30,803 bases of DNA from Actinomycetes bacterium (GTDB taxonomy: Bacteria; Actinomycetota; Actinomycetes; Actinomycetales; Cellulomonadaceae): contig JAFAEH010000264.1 of the NCBI GenBank assembly GCA_023424135.1, forward strand, positions 1-30,803. Reading direction: 5' to 3'. Shown in pieces: positions 13,647 through 21,857 of the stretch. Under the pieces are notes generated by a model. That model was not told where the DNA came from and made no database searches. It saw nothing but the letters and a program-made list of their open reading frames with translations. Each line of letters begins with the position of its first letter. Position 1 is the stretch's first letter. Made by a program: the position numbers and the translations under genes.

Positions 13647-16535
13647 TCAGGTCAGCCGGAGGGTCGACAGGCGGGCGGCGCCGTGCAGTCGCAGGCGCAG
13701 GTCCGCGGGGCCGTGCGACGCCGGCGTCAGCGGCACGGTGACCTCGGTCCAGTCGTACCTGCCGCCGGTGGCGGGCACGTCGGCGAGCGCGAGCACGTGC
13801 CCGGTCGCGTCGTCGACGACCTCGACCGCCGCGACGCCGTCACGCGTGCGCGCGACGCGCAGCTCCACGCTCGTCGCGTCACCGATCGCGCAGTCCCGCA
13901 GCACGACCGAGCCGGACGACCGGTCGCGGCGGACCTGCACGCAGGTGCCCAGGTCCGGCGTGAGCGCGGCCAGGTCGACACCGTCGAGCACGTCCGCGTC
14001 GGCCGCGCGCACGGGTGCGGTGCGCAGGTCGCGCGGCGGGACGGGCTCCCCGGTCACGACGACGTCCGCACGGAGCGCGACGTGCGCGCTGGACGGTCCG
14101 GCGCCCAGCACGTACCGCCCGGGCTCGACGACCCACCGGTCGCGCGTGACGTCCCACACGGCGAGGTCCGCCACCGCCACAGGCAGCTCGACGACCGCCG
14201 AGGCCCCTGGGGCGACGACGACGCGGCCGTGCGCGACGAGGCGGTGCGGGTAGGGCAGCCGGTGGTCCGGTGCGTCGACGTAGACCTGCACGAGCTCGTG
14301 CGCCGGGCGCGGCCCGTCGTTCGCGACCTCGACGCGCACGACGACCGTCGCGCCGTCGTCCACGGGCTCCGGCGCGTCGGTCCGCAGGCCGGTGTACCGC
14401 ACGTCGCCGTACGTCAGCCCGTGCCCGAGCCCGAACCGCGGGGGAGCGGCGGCGTACCACTCGGTGGTGCGGCCGCCGATCACGTCGTAGTCCAGCACGT
14501 CGCCGGCCCAGGCCTCGTCGGCCGGCCACGCCTGGGTGAGCCTCCCGGTCGGCTCGACGTCGCCGAGCAGCACGTCCGTGAGGCCGTGCCCGAGCTCCTG
14601 CCCGCCGTGCGAGGACCACACGACCGCGGGCGTGGCCGCCGTCTCGTCGTCGAGCACGTACGGGTACGACGAGACGACGGCGAGCACCGCCCGTGGGTTG
14701 GCCGCGCACGCGGCACGCCACAGCGCGAGCTGGCTGCCCGGCAGACGCAGGTGCGGGCGGTCCTCGGTCTCGCGTCCGTGCAGGTGGGGGTCGTTGCCGG
14801 CGGTCACGACGACCACGTCGGCGGCGGCCGCGGCGCGCGCGACGTCCTCGGTCCCGGTGCGCAGCACGCGCACGTCGAAGCGCTCGGCCGTCGTCGGGTC
14901 GTGCGCCTCGGCGACCAGGGTGCCGGACTCGTCGTGCTGCACCCGCAGCCAGCGACCCGACCCGACGTGCCGCAGCGACCACGTGCCGTCGTCGTGCCGG
15001 TGCGCCCGGAACGACTCCTGCGCGACCCACCCGCCCACGCGGGTCGCATCGGCGCGCACGACCCAGCCCGCCCCGCTCCACAGCTGGTCGGACGCGACGT
15101 CGCGCAGCGTCAGCAGGCCGTCGCCCCAGTCGGTCACGTCGTGCGCGACGGGTGTGGCCGGGTCGGCGTCCGCGACGAGCGTCCCGTCGGCCAGCGCCCG
15201 CACGCCACGACCGGTCGAGGCGGACGTGAGCGCGATCCGGTCGGCGCCGTCGGCGACGTGCACGGGTGCGTCGCCGAGCCGCTCGCGCAGCGCCGTGCCG
15301 AGGCCGACGAGGTAGGGCGGCGTCCCGGAGTACCAGTCGTGCAGCACGCGGTCGGCGTGCGGCCCGACGACGGCCACGGACGCGTCGGCGCGCAGCGGCA
15401 GGATCCCGTCGTTCGTCAGGACGACGACCCCGGCGGCGGCCGACTCGCGCGCCAGTGCGCGGTGCGGCGGCGTGTCGATCGCGTCGGCGGGGACGACCCA
15501 GGGGTCGCGGTCGGGGTCGAGCTCACCCGTGCGGATGCGCAGCTCGAGCTGGCGCAGCACGGCGCGGTCGACGTCGTCCTCGGTGAGCAGGCCGCGTGCG
15601 AGCGCGGCGGTCACCCGTTCGGTCGTCGGTGCGGCGTTCGCGTCGTTGTCGGTGAAGGAGTCGATCCCGGCGCGCAGCAGCGCGGCGTGCGAGACGACGT
15701 GGTCCTCGTGGAAGCGCTGGAAGGTCACGACGTTGCCGGGAGCGGCGGCGTCGGAGACGACGAGAAGGGACGACGACGTCCACGAGCGCAGCTCGTCGAG
15801 CAGCTCGCCGCACAGGTGCGCGGGGCGGCCGTTGACGAGGTTGTAGGACGGCATGACGGCGCCGACGACGCCTGCCTCGACCGGGCCGCGGAACGCGGGC
15901 AGCTCGTACTCGCGCAGCACGCGTGGGCGCAGCTGTGTGCTGGTGACCGCGCGGTCGGTCTCGTTGTCGTAGCCGAGGAAGTGCTTGAGCGTCGGGACCG
16001 TCCGCCAGTACACGGGGTGGTCGCCGCGCAGGCCACGCGCGTAGGCGGTCGCGAGCCACGCGGTGACGTGCGGGTCGCTGGACCAGCCTTCCTCGTTGCG
16101 GCCCCAGGCGGGGTGGCGCAGGGGGTCGACGACGGGCGCCCACACGTTGAGCGAGACCGCCGGGTCGGCCGCGTGCTTGGCGCGCAGCTCGACGCCGACG
16201 GCGGCGCCGACGCGCTCGACGAGGTCGGGGTCCCACGTCGCTGCGAGGCCGACGGGCTGGGGGAAGACGGTCGCGGTGCCCAGCCACGCGACGCCGTGCA
16301 GCACCTCGGCGCCCGTGTGGAACGCGGCGAGGCCGAGGCGTTCCACGGCGGGTGCGTGCTGGTGGAGCAGCGCGACCTTCTCGTCGAGCGTGAGCCGGCC
16401 GAGCAGCGCGCGGGCGCGGGTCGGCACGTCGTGGTCGGCGTCGAGCCACGGGCGGTCCGCGGCGCCCGCAGGTGCGGGCGGGGCCGCCGGGCCGTCCGTG
16501 GTGCTGCCGCTGGTGCCGGGGGCGTCGTCGGCCAC
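13647..16535 (-). CDS. GH3 beta-glucosidase with trefoil-like insert and CBM6-like C-terminus
   Basis: 962-aa glycoside hydrolase family 3 enzyme, expected to remove terminal beta-linked glucose from oligosaccharides. The TIM-barrel domain shows FPQPVGLAATWD (91-102), KHFLGYDNE (184-192) and the likely nucleophile D262 in SSLLVVSDAAAP. The second domain shows GNDPHLHGRETEDRPHLRLPG-like sequence, with acid/base candidates E589/E591. Between them, about residues 447-557, is an insert with SLRHVGSGRWLRVQ and GTLVAEAHDP that looks like a beta-trefoil (fascin/ricin-like) and not the usual PA14. An Fn3-like domain follows (AHELVQVYVDAP), then about 130 residues resembling CBM6 (TGGRYDWTEVTVPL; LRLRLHG). 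There is no signal peptide. The GTG start at 16535 has GAGGAG upstream. It diverges from the sugar importer. Confidence 0.92.
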   Translation of the reverse strand: MADDAPGTSGSTTDGPAAPPAPAGAADRPWLDADHDVPTRARALLGRLTLDEKVALLHQHAPAVERLGLAAFHTGAEVLHGVAWLGTATVFPQPVGLAATWDPDLVERVGAAVGVELRAKHAADPAVSLNVWAPVVDPLRHPAWGRNEEGWSSDPHVTAWLATAYARGLRGDHPVYWRTVPTLKHFLGYDNETDRAVTSTQLRPRVLREYELPAFRGPVEAGVVGAVMPSYNLVNGRPAHLCGELLDELRSWTSSSLLVVSDAAAPGNVVTFQRFHEDHVVSHAALLRAGIDSFTDNDANAAPTTERVTAALARGLLTEDDVDRAVLRQLELRIRTGELDPDRDPWVVPADAIDTPPHRALARESAAAGVVVLTNDGILPLRADASVAVVGPHADRVLHDWYSGTPPYLVGLGTALRERLGDAPVHVADGADRIALTSASTGRGVRALADGTLVADADPATPVAHDVTDWGDGLLTLRDVASDQLWSGAGWVVRADATRVGGWVAQESFRAHRHDDGTWSLRHVGSGRWLRVQHDESGTLVAEAHDPTTAERFDVRVLRTGTEDVARAAAAADVVVVTAGNDPHLHGRETEDRPHLRLPGSQLALWRAACAANPRAVLAVVSSYPYVLDDETAATPAVVWSSHGGQELGHGLTDVLLGDVEPTGRLTQAWPADEAWAGDVLDYDVIGGRTTEWYAAAPPRFGLGHGLTYGDVRYTGLRTDAPEPVDDGATVVVRVEVANDGPRPAHELVQVYVDAPDHRLPYPHRLVAHGRVVVAPGASAVVELPVAVADLAVWDVTRDRWVVEPGRYVLGAGPSSAHVALRADVVVTGEPVPPRDLRTAPVRAADADVLDGVDLAALTPDLGTCVQVRRDRSSGSVVLRDCAIGDATSVELRVARTRDGVAAVEVVDDATGHVLALADVPATGGRYDWTEVTVPLTPASHGPADLRLRLHGAARLSTLRLT

Positions 16536-16595
16536 GTCACTCCTCACCGTCGGGGGATCGCGGCCTCGTGCCGCGACCGTGGGGGTCGATCCAGG

Positions 16596-16609
16596 TCGAA
16601 CCGTTTCGA
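16596..16609. promoter_or_regulatory. LacI-type operator, GH3 side
   Basis: TCGAACCGTTTCGA is a palindrome TCGAAnCGnTTCGA with mismatched n positions, and has the central CG typical of LacI-family operators. It lies about 60 bases upstream of the GH3 start and downstream of that gene's putative promoter, which fits repression by blocking transcription. A near-identical site is at 16739-16752. Confidence 0.72.
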
Positions 16610-16637
16610 CGTCTGGGCCTCCTCGCCACGGGCAGCC

Positions 16638-16666
16638 ATCGTGGTCGATACGTCCGAAGGTGACAA
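16638..16666 (-). promoter_or_regulatory. Putative GH3 promoter
   Basis: On the minus strand TTGTCA (16666-16661) is followed after 17 bases by CACGAT (16643-16638). The -35 is good and the -10 mediocre. The predicted start of transcription would be some 20 bases upstream of the 16596-16609 operator. Confidence 0.35.
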
Positions 16667-16691
16667 GTTCGCATCGTCCCCCGCGCGTGTC

Positions 16692-16721
16692 TTGCCTCAC
16701 AGGTGGCGTCTGGCCTAGATT
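16692..16721 (+). promoter_or_regulatory. Putative promoter of the sugar importer operon
   Basis: TTGCCT (16692-16697) and TAGATT (16716-16721) are separated by 18 bases, a good vegetative sigma-factor match for an actinobacterium. The operator at 16739-16752 would lie about ten bases downstream of the transcription start, well placed for repression. Confidence 0.6.
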
Positions 16722-16738
16722 CCCGAAAGCGAACTGAA

Positions 16739-16752
16739 TCGAACCGCTTCGA
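16739..16752. promoter_or_regulatory. LacI-type operator, importer side
   Basis: TCGAACCGCTTCGA differs from the site at 16596-16609 by one base (C for T). It lies just downstream of the best promoter in the divergent region and about 95 bases before the binding-protein start. Two such sites, one per direction, in a 311-base gap support a shared regulator, most simply the LacI protein encoded at 20569-21576. Confidence 0.74.
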
Positions 16753-16846
16753 CTGCGGAGTCGTCGCCGGGTCACCGAGGACCCGCGTCGCCCCAACCGT
16801 CCCGTAGTCGACGACCGCCGTATCCACGAGGGAGTGAAGGGCGCTG

Positions 16847-18505
16847 ATGAACACCACCACCTCCGCCACGCGTGTCGGGGACCTGAAGGTCCGCCGTCGC
16901 TCGTTCCTTGGCATGGTCGCCGCAGGCGCAGCCGTCGCCGGGGTGCCGTCGCTGCTGACCGCGTGCAGCTCGGGCGACACGCCCGGTACCGCCGCACCCG
17001 GTGCCACGCCGTCGGGCGACGTCCTGCCGAGCTACATCCCGATCGACTACGTCGAGCCGGACTTCCCGAGCGTCAACGGCTCGACCCCGGGCTTCGAGAC
17101 GATCCCCACCGAGCTCGTCCAGTCGGTGCCCGACGCGCCTGGGAGCGGTGCCACCTTCACGGCCATGACGCCGCTGTGGGGCACCATCCCCCCGACCAAG
17201 GGCAACCAGTACTACGACGCGGTCAACGGCCTGCTGGGCTCGACGATCGAGTTCCAGATCACCGACGGCAACGTCTACGGCGACAAGCTGGCCACGGTCC
17301 TGGCGTCCTCGCGCGACGTGCCGGACTGGGTCTGCGTCCCGACGTGGAACATCCCGCCGCGCTTCGGCTCGGAGATCGTCCCCAACCTGTTCCAGGACCT
17401 GTCGGACTACCTCGGTGGCGACAAGGTCAAGGACTACCCGAACCTCGCGAACATCCCGACGGACGCATGGAAGTTCTGCGTCTTCAACGGTCGCCTGTAC
17501 GGTCTGCCGTTCCCCGGCGAGATCATCACGGACGCGATCTTCTACCGCAAGGACATCCTCGACGAGCTCGGCATCACGCCCGACGTCACGAACGGCCAGG
17601 ACCTGATCGACCTCGCCAAGGAGCTCACGGGCGGCAACCGCTGGGGCGCCGAGGACCTGTGGAACACCGCGGCGATCATCCACGCGGTGCCGCCGAAGTG
17701 GAAGCTCGAGGGCGACAGGCTCGTGCACCGCGTCGAGACCGAGGAGTACCGCGCGGCGCTGGAGTGGAACGCGCAGCTGTTCGCCAGCGGTGCCGTGCAC
17801 CCCGACGCGGTGGCCGACCAGTCCGGCGAGGCCAAGACGCGCTTCCAGTCGGGTCAGTCGCTCATCGCGAACGACGGCGTCGGCGGCTGGCACGAGGCGC
17901 TGCGGGACAACCTGGCGAGCAACCCGTCCTACTGGCAGCAGCCGTTCGACCCGTTCGCGGCCGACGGCGGCACGCCCGTGCTGTGGAAGGGCAACCCCGC
18001 GAACATCTTCTCGTTCATCAAGAAGTCGGACGACGACGCGAAGATCAAGGAGCTGCTCGCGCTCGCCAACGTGCTCGCGGCACCGTTCGGCACCACCGAG
18101 TTCGACGTCATCAACAACGGTGTCGAGGGTGTGCACTACGAGCGCGATGACGACGGCCTGCCCGTGCCGACGGACCTCGCGGCGACCGAGCTCCAGCCGA
18201 CCTACATCTTCCTGGTCGACCCGCCCATCGCGAACACCCGTGTGCAGTACCCGGGCTACGTCAAGGCGTCCTCGGAGTGGCAGCAGAGGGCGGCTGAGTA
18301 CATCACCGACCCGATGTTCTACGCCCAGCAGATCGTCGAGCCGGCGCAGTACGCGTCGATCGGTCAGCCGTTCACGGACCTCGAGAAGGACATCTCCCGC
18401 GGTCGCAAGTCGATCGACGACCTCGACTCGGCGGTCGAGACGTGGCGCTCGTCCGGCGGTGAGGAGCTGCGCGCGTTCTACCAGGAGATCCTGGACGCGC
18501 AGTGA
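16847..18505 (+). CDS. Extracellular sugar-binding lipoprotein of ABC importer
   Basis: 552-aa solute-binding protein that should capture oligosaccharide outside the membrane and deliver it to the two permeases that follow. The N-terminus has a twin-arginine-like signal (VRRRSFLGM, residues 15-23), a hydrophobic stretch and a lipobox LLTAC with the lipidated Cys at residue 40, so export by Tat and lipid anchoring are likely. A Ser/Gly/Pro linker follows. The length is well above the usual 420-450 aa of maltose-type binding proteins and matches the long LipO/YtcQ-type proteins paired with LplB/LplC permeases. The motif YGLPFPGEIITDAIFYRKDILDELGI is typical of sugar-binding proteins. ATG 16847 is preceded by GGGAG. 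The operon continues directly; no ATPase gene is present. Confidence 0.9.
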   Translation: MNTTTSATRVGDLKVRRRSFLGMVAAGAAVAGVPSLLTACSSGDTPGTAAPGATPSGDVLPSYIPIDYVEPDFPSVNGSTPGFETIPTELVQSVPDAPGSGATFTAMTPLWGTIPPTKGNQYYDAVNGLLGSTIEFQITDGNVYGDKLATVLASSRDVPDWVCVPTWNIPPRFGSEIVPNLFQDLSDYLGGDKVKDYPNLANIPTDAWKFCVFNGRLYGLPFPGEIITDAIFYRKDILDELGITPDVTNGQDLIDLAKELTGGNRWGAEDLWNTAAIIHAVPPKWKLEGDRLVHRVETEEYRAALEWNAQLFASGAVHPDAVADQSGEAKTRFQSGQSLIANDGVGGWHEALRDNLASNPSYWQQPFDPFAADGGTPVLWKGNPANIFSFIKKSDDDAKIKELLALANVLAAPFGTTEFDVINNGVEGVHYERDDDGLPVPTDLAATELQPTYIFLVDPPIANTRVQYPGYVKASSEWQQRAAEYITDPMFYAQQIVEPAQYASIGQPFTDLEKDISRGRKSIDDLDSAVETWRSSGGEELRAFYQEILDAQ

Positions 18506-19542
18506 TGACCCTGGGAGAGGCCCTGCGCCGCGGCGCGAGCAAGGGAACGGCGTCGGGGCCCGACCCCGTGGCGGAGGGGGCGGGTGCGCCCGCCCCCTCC
18601 GCGCGGGGGGCGCGACCGCCCGTACGCAAGCTGTCGCTGCGCGCACGGCTGAGGCGCGACGGTGCCCTGCTGGTCATGACGCTGCCGGCGGTGGCGCTGC
18701 TCGCGGTGTTCGCCTACGTGCCGATGCTCGGCAACGTCATCGCCTGGCAGAACTACTCGCCGTACGTCGGCTTCCTGCGCAGCCCGTTCGTGGGCTGGGC
18801 GAACTTCGAGCGCGTGTTCACCAACCCGCTGTTCCTCAACGCGGTCGAGAACACCCTGGTGATCACCGCGTTCCAGCTCGTGTTCTTCTTCCCGGTGCCG
18901 ATCGTCCTCGCGCTCCTGCTCAACAGCGTCATCACGCCGCGGATCCGCACGACGATCCAGTCGATCGTCTACCTGCCCCACTTCTTCTCGTGGGTGCTCG
19001 TCGTGACGATCTTCCAGCAGATCTTCGGCGGAGCCGGGTTCATCAACCAGACGCTGCGTGACGCGGGCCTCGGGTCGGGCTTCGACCTGATGACGAACCC
19101 CGACACGTTCCTCGTCCTGATCACCATGCAGTCGGTGTGGAAGGACGCGGGCTGGGGGATCATCATCTTCCTCGCCGCGCTGTCGACCGTGTCGCCCGAG
19201 CAGTACGAGGCCGCGGCCGTCGACGGCGCCAACCGGTGGCGGCGCACGTGGCACATCACGTTGCCCGCGCTGCGCCCGGTCATCGTCCTGCTGCTCATCC
19301 TGCGCCTCGGCGACGCCCTGACGGTCGGGTTCGAGCAGCTCATCCTCCAGCGCGGGGCCGTCGGCGCCGACGTGGCCGAGGTCATCGACACGTACGTCTA
19401 CTACCAGGGCGTCATCTACGGCGACTGGAGCTTCGCGGCTGCCGCAGGCCTGGTCAAGGGTGTCGTCAGCCTCGCGCTCGTCCTCGGGGCCAACAAGCTC
19501 GCGCACGTGTTCGGCGAGTCGGGGGTGTACCAGAAGTCATGA
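18505..19542 (+). CDS. ABC sugar permease, LplB-like
   Basis: 345-aa inner-membrane permease. A polar N-terminus of about 50 residues (Gly/Ala/Pro-rich, then RKLSLRARLRRDG) precedes roughly six membrane helices. The cytoplasmic EAA loop, which contacts the ATPase, is EQYEAAAVDGANRWRRTWHITLPAL with the conserved EAA...DGA core. The segment AYVPMLGNVIAWQNYSPYVGF is typical of the LplB/UgpA branch. I chose ATG 18505 (TGATG overlap with the binding protein); GTG 18502 in the same frame is an equal alternative adding one residue. It forms a heterodimer with the next gene's product. Confidence 0.92.
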   Translation: MTLGEALRRGASKGTASGPDPVAEGAGAPAPSARGARPPVRKLSLRARLRRDGALLVMTLPAVALLAVFAYVPMLGNVIAWQNYSPYVGFLRSPFVGWANFERVFTNPLFLNAVENTLVITAFQLVFFFPVPIVLALLLNSVITPRIRTTIQSIVYLPHFFSWVLVVTIFQQIFGGAGFINQTLRDAGLGSGFDLMTNPDTFLVLITMQSVWKDAGWGIIIFLAALSTVSPEQYEAAAVDGANRWRRTWHITLPALRPVIVLLLILRLGDALTVGFEQLILQRGAVGADVAEVIDTYVYYQGVIYGDWSFAAAAGLVKGVVSLALVLGANKLAHVFGESGVYQKS

Positions 19543-20540
19543 GTACCGGAAGCGGCATGACGCCGGAGATCGACATGGGGGTCGCGACCGTCCCGCGCGA
19601 CCTGGCACCTGAGGGCTCGCGCGACCGGAGGCGGCCGCGCCGGTCCCGGCACCGCGCGGCGTGGGAGGAGCCGCCCAGCAGGGTCGGCGCCGTCGTCAAG
19701 TTCCTCGTCCTGGCGGGTGTCGTGCTGGCGGTCCTGTTCCCGCTGTGGACGGTCGTCGTGACGAGCCTGTCGACGCAGGCCGAGACGATCCGGGCCGGTG
19801 GGCTGGTCGTCGTCCCGGGCGAGCTGACGCTCAACGCGTACCGGCAGATCCTCTCGGGCGGCATCGTGCTGCGCGCGACGCTCGTCAGCACGGGCATCAC
19901 CGCGGTCGGCACGCTGATCTCGACCGTGGTCTCGGTGCTCGCGGCCTACGGGCTGTCGCGCCCGTCGTCGCTGTGGCACCGACCGATCCTGTTCGTGTTC
20001 CTCATCACGATGTTCTTCGGTGCCGGTCTGATCCCGACGTACCTGCTGGTCAGCGGGCTGGGTCTGATCGACTCCTACTGGGCGCTGATCCTGCCCGGTG
20101 CGGTGTCGGCGTTCAACGTGCTGATCCTGCGCAACTTCTTCATGGGCCTGGAGCCCGCGATCCTCGACGCCGCCCGCATCGACGGGGCGGGGGACTGGCG
20201 CATCCTCGGGGGCGTCGTGCTGCCGATGTCGCGTGCGGTCGTGGCGGTCGTCGCGCTGTTCTACGGGGTCGGGTACTGGAACGCGTTCTTCAACGCGATC
20301 CTCTACATCAACGACAACGCGAAGTGGCCGTTGCAGCTCGTGCTGCGCTCGTACGTCCTGCAGGGCGTGACCCTGCCGGGCTCGGGCGTCGGTCAGGTGG
20401 ACGTCGCGACCGGTGCGGTCACGGGTCTGCCGATCAAGATGGCCGTCATGGTGCTGGCGATCGTGCCGATCCTGCTCGTGTACCCGTTCGTGCAGCGGCA
20501 CTTCACCAAGGGCGTCATCTTCGGCGCGATCAAGGGCTGA
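19539..20540 (+). CDS. ABC sugar permease, LplC/YtcP-like
   Basis: 333-aa partner permease. About 45 Arg-rich N-terminal residues are followed by six hydrophobic segments starting at VGAVVKFLVLAGVVLAVLF. The EAA loop is EPAILDAARIDGAGDWRILGGVVLPMSRA, with the AA...DGA core kept. The segments TMFFGAGLIPTYLLVSGLGLIDSYWALILP and YWNAFFNAILYINDNAKWPLQLVLRSYV are hallmarks of the LplC/YtcP branch. The ATG at 19539 overlaps the previous stop (ATGA). The operon ends here: the LacI gene on the other strand ends 28 bases downstream. An ATP-binding subunit must come from elsewhere, as is usual in actinobacteria with a shared MsiK-type ATPase. Confidence 0.92.
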   Translation: MSTGSGMTPEIDMGVATVPRDLAPEGSRDRRRPRRSRHRAAWEEPPSRVGAVVKFLVLAGVVLAVLFPLWTVVVTSLSTQAETIRAGGLVVVPGELTLNAYRQILSGGIVLRATLVSTGITAVGTLISTVVSVLAAYGLSRPSSLWHRPILFVFLITMFFGAGLIPTYLLVSGLGLIDSYWALILPGAVSAFNVLILRNFFMGLEPAILDAARIDGAGDWRILGGVVLPMSRAVVAVVALFYGVGYWNAFFNAILYINDNAKWPLQLVLRSYVLQGVTLPGSGVGQVDVATGAVTGLPIKMAVMVLAIVPILLVYPFVQRHFTKGVIFGAIKG

Positions 20541-20568
20541 GCGCGTGGCGCCGACAGGGGGCTGCCGG

Positions 20569-21576
20569 TCAGCGCACGGCCGGGACGCTGCTGGCGCGCT
20601 CGACGAGCATCGGGGCGAGCAGCCGCGTCTCGGCGGGCTCGTCGCCCTCGACACGTGCCATGGCCATCTCGACGGCGACCTTGCCGATGGTGTGCGCGGG
20701 GATGTCGACGCTCGTGACCGGCAGCGGCTGGCCGAGCGCGACGTCGGGCGGGCACACCGCGACGACCGACACGTCGTCGGGCACGTGGCGCCCGCGGTCG
20801 CGCAGCGTCGAGAGCACCCAGGGCAGCGCGACCTCGTTGTGCACGACGATCCCGGTGACGTCCGGCAGGCGGGACAGCACGCGATCGACGGCGTCGACGG
20901 CCCCGACGGTCGAGGACTCGCACGGTTCGACGACGCCCTCGACACCCGCGTCGGCGGCGCCGCGCGTGAAGCCGCGCATCATGCGCTCGGCGTACGACGT
21001 GTGGCGCTCGAGCACGGCGCGCGGCGACCCGATGAGCGCGACCTGACGGTGGCCGAGCCGCGCGAGGTGGCGCACCGCGAGCTGACCGGCGGCGTCGAAG
21101 TCGAGGTCGACGCAGGACAGGCCCTCGGGGTCGCGCGGCAGACCGATGAGCACGGCGGGCTGGCTGAGGCCGGCCAGCACGGGCACGCGCGGGTCGTCCG
21201 CCTCGATGTCCATCATGACGAGCGCGTCGACCATCGAGCCGTTGGCGACGCGCTCCATGCCCGCGACCTCGTCGGCCGTCAGCAGGAGGACGTCGTGGTC
21301 GAACGCGCGTGCCGCGGTGACCACGCCGGTGACGAACTGCATGATCACCGAGACGTTGACGTCGACCCGCAGGGGTGCCATCAGCGCCAGGACGTTGGTG
21401 CGGCTGGACGCGAGCGCGCGCGCACCCGCGTGGGGTCGGTACCCGAGCTCGCGGATCGCGCGCTCGACCCGTTGACGGGTCGGCGCGGAGATCGGCCGCT
21501 TGCCGGACAGGACGTAGGACACGGTGGAGGTGGAGACCCCCGCCGCCCGTGCCACGTCGTCGATGGTGGTCGCCAC
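20569..21576 (-). CDS. LacI-family transcriptional regulator
   Basis: 335-aa repressor-type protein. The N-terminal helix-turn-helix is TIDDVARAAGVSTSTVSYVLSG (residues 4-25), followed by RPISAPTRQRVERAIRELGYRPHAGARALAS with the hinge helix that inserts at the central CG of an operator. The rest is a periplasmic-binding-protein-like ligand domain ending in SVPAVR. The start is GTG 21576, preceded by GGAG at good spacing; the frame extends 16 residues further upstream to GTG 21624, but that part is Arg-rich and precedes the conserved HTH. It sits between the importer operon (convergent) and the GH42-GH31 operon (divergent), and is the natural controller of the palindromes around it. The inducer is probably an imported oligosaccharide or its product. 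Confidence 0.93.
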   Translation of the reverse strand: MATTIDDVARAAGVSTSTVSYVLSGKRPISAPTRQRVERAIRELGYRPHAGARALASSRTNVLALMAPLRVDVNVSVIMQFVTGVVTAARAFDHDVLLLTADEVAGMERVANGSMVDALVMMDIEADDPRVPVLAGLSQPAVLIGLPRDPEGLSCVDLDFDAAGQLAVRHLARLGHRQVALIGSPRAVLERHTSYAERMMRGFTRGAADAGVEGVVEPCESSTVGAVDAVDRVLSRLPDVTGIVVHNEVALPWVLSTLRDRGRHVPDDVSVVAVCPPDVALGQPLPVTSVDIPAHTIGKVAVEMAMARVEGDEPAETRLLAPMLVERASSVPAVR

Positions 21577-21639
21577 GTCGCTCCGTTCGTCACGTGCTGC
21601 GCGCCCCGCACCTCGCGTCCGCACCGCGTGATTCGGCTC

Positions 21640-21645
21640 ACCCTA
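21640..21645 (-). promoter_or_regulatory. Possible -10 element of the LacI gene
   Basis: On the minus strand TAGGGT fits the TAnnnT pattern about 65 bases upstream of the chosen start. No clear -35 is visible. Weak evidence. Confidence 0.3.
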
Positions 21646-21716
21646 GCGTGTGCGGCACGCCGTCCTGCGAGGGGCGGCCGGCATCGTCACCCTCCCGTGT
21701 GGCGCGGTGGGCCGCG

Positions 21717-21817
21717 GAAGCGCTTCACCGGACTGTTGGTCACGTGTCCTGCTGTGAACGTTCGCAAGTCCGTGGAGGTCAAACGTTATCGACGCACTAC
21801 GCTGGCGAAGCGCTTCG
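21717..21817. promoter_or_regulatory. Array of palindromic operator-like sites upstream of GH42
   Basis: Four palindromes with central CG occur in 100 bases: GAAGCGCTTC (21717-21726), GAACGTTC (21756-21763), AACGTT (21782-21787) and the perfect 12-mer CGAAGCGCTTCG (21806-21817). The first and last match the GAAnCGnTTC core of the sites near GH3. A TACGCT -10-like element (21798-21803) precedes the last, which would then cover the transcription start. The inner two are shorter and may be chance. Confidence 0.62.
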
Positions 21818-21857
21818 ACGCTGTCAGGAACCGCCACGACGACGGGAGGGTGACCCC

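Noticed and set aside
13563..16718. A 1051-codon open frame on the plus strand opposite the GH3 gene
   Set aside because: The minus-strand frame has clear GH3, Fn3 and CBM6-like domains. The plus-strand translation is Arg/Val/Gly-rich without motifs, as expected for the complement of GC-rich coding DNA.
16535..16997. A longer GH3 N-terminus starting upstream near 16997
   Set aside because: The extension is Arg/Pro-rich, crosses both operators and the promoter candidates of the divergent region, and overlaps the start of the binding-protein gene. GTG 16535 has a good ribosome binding site.
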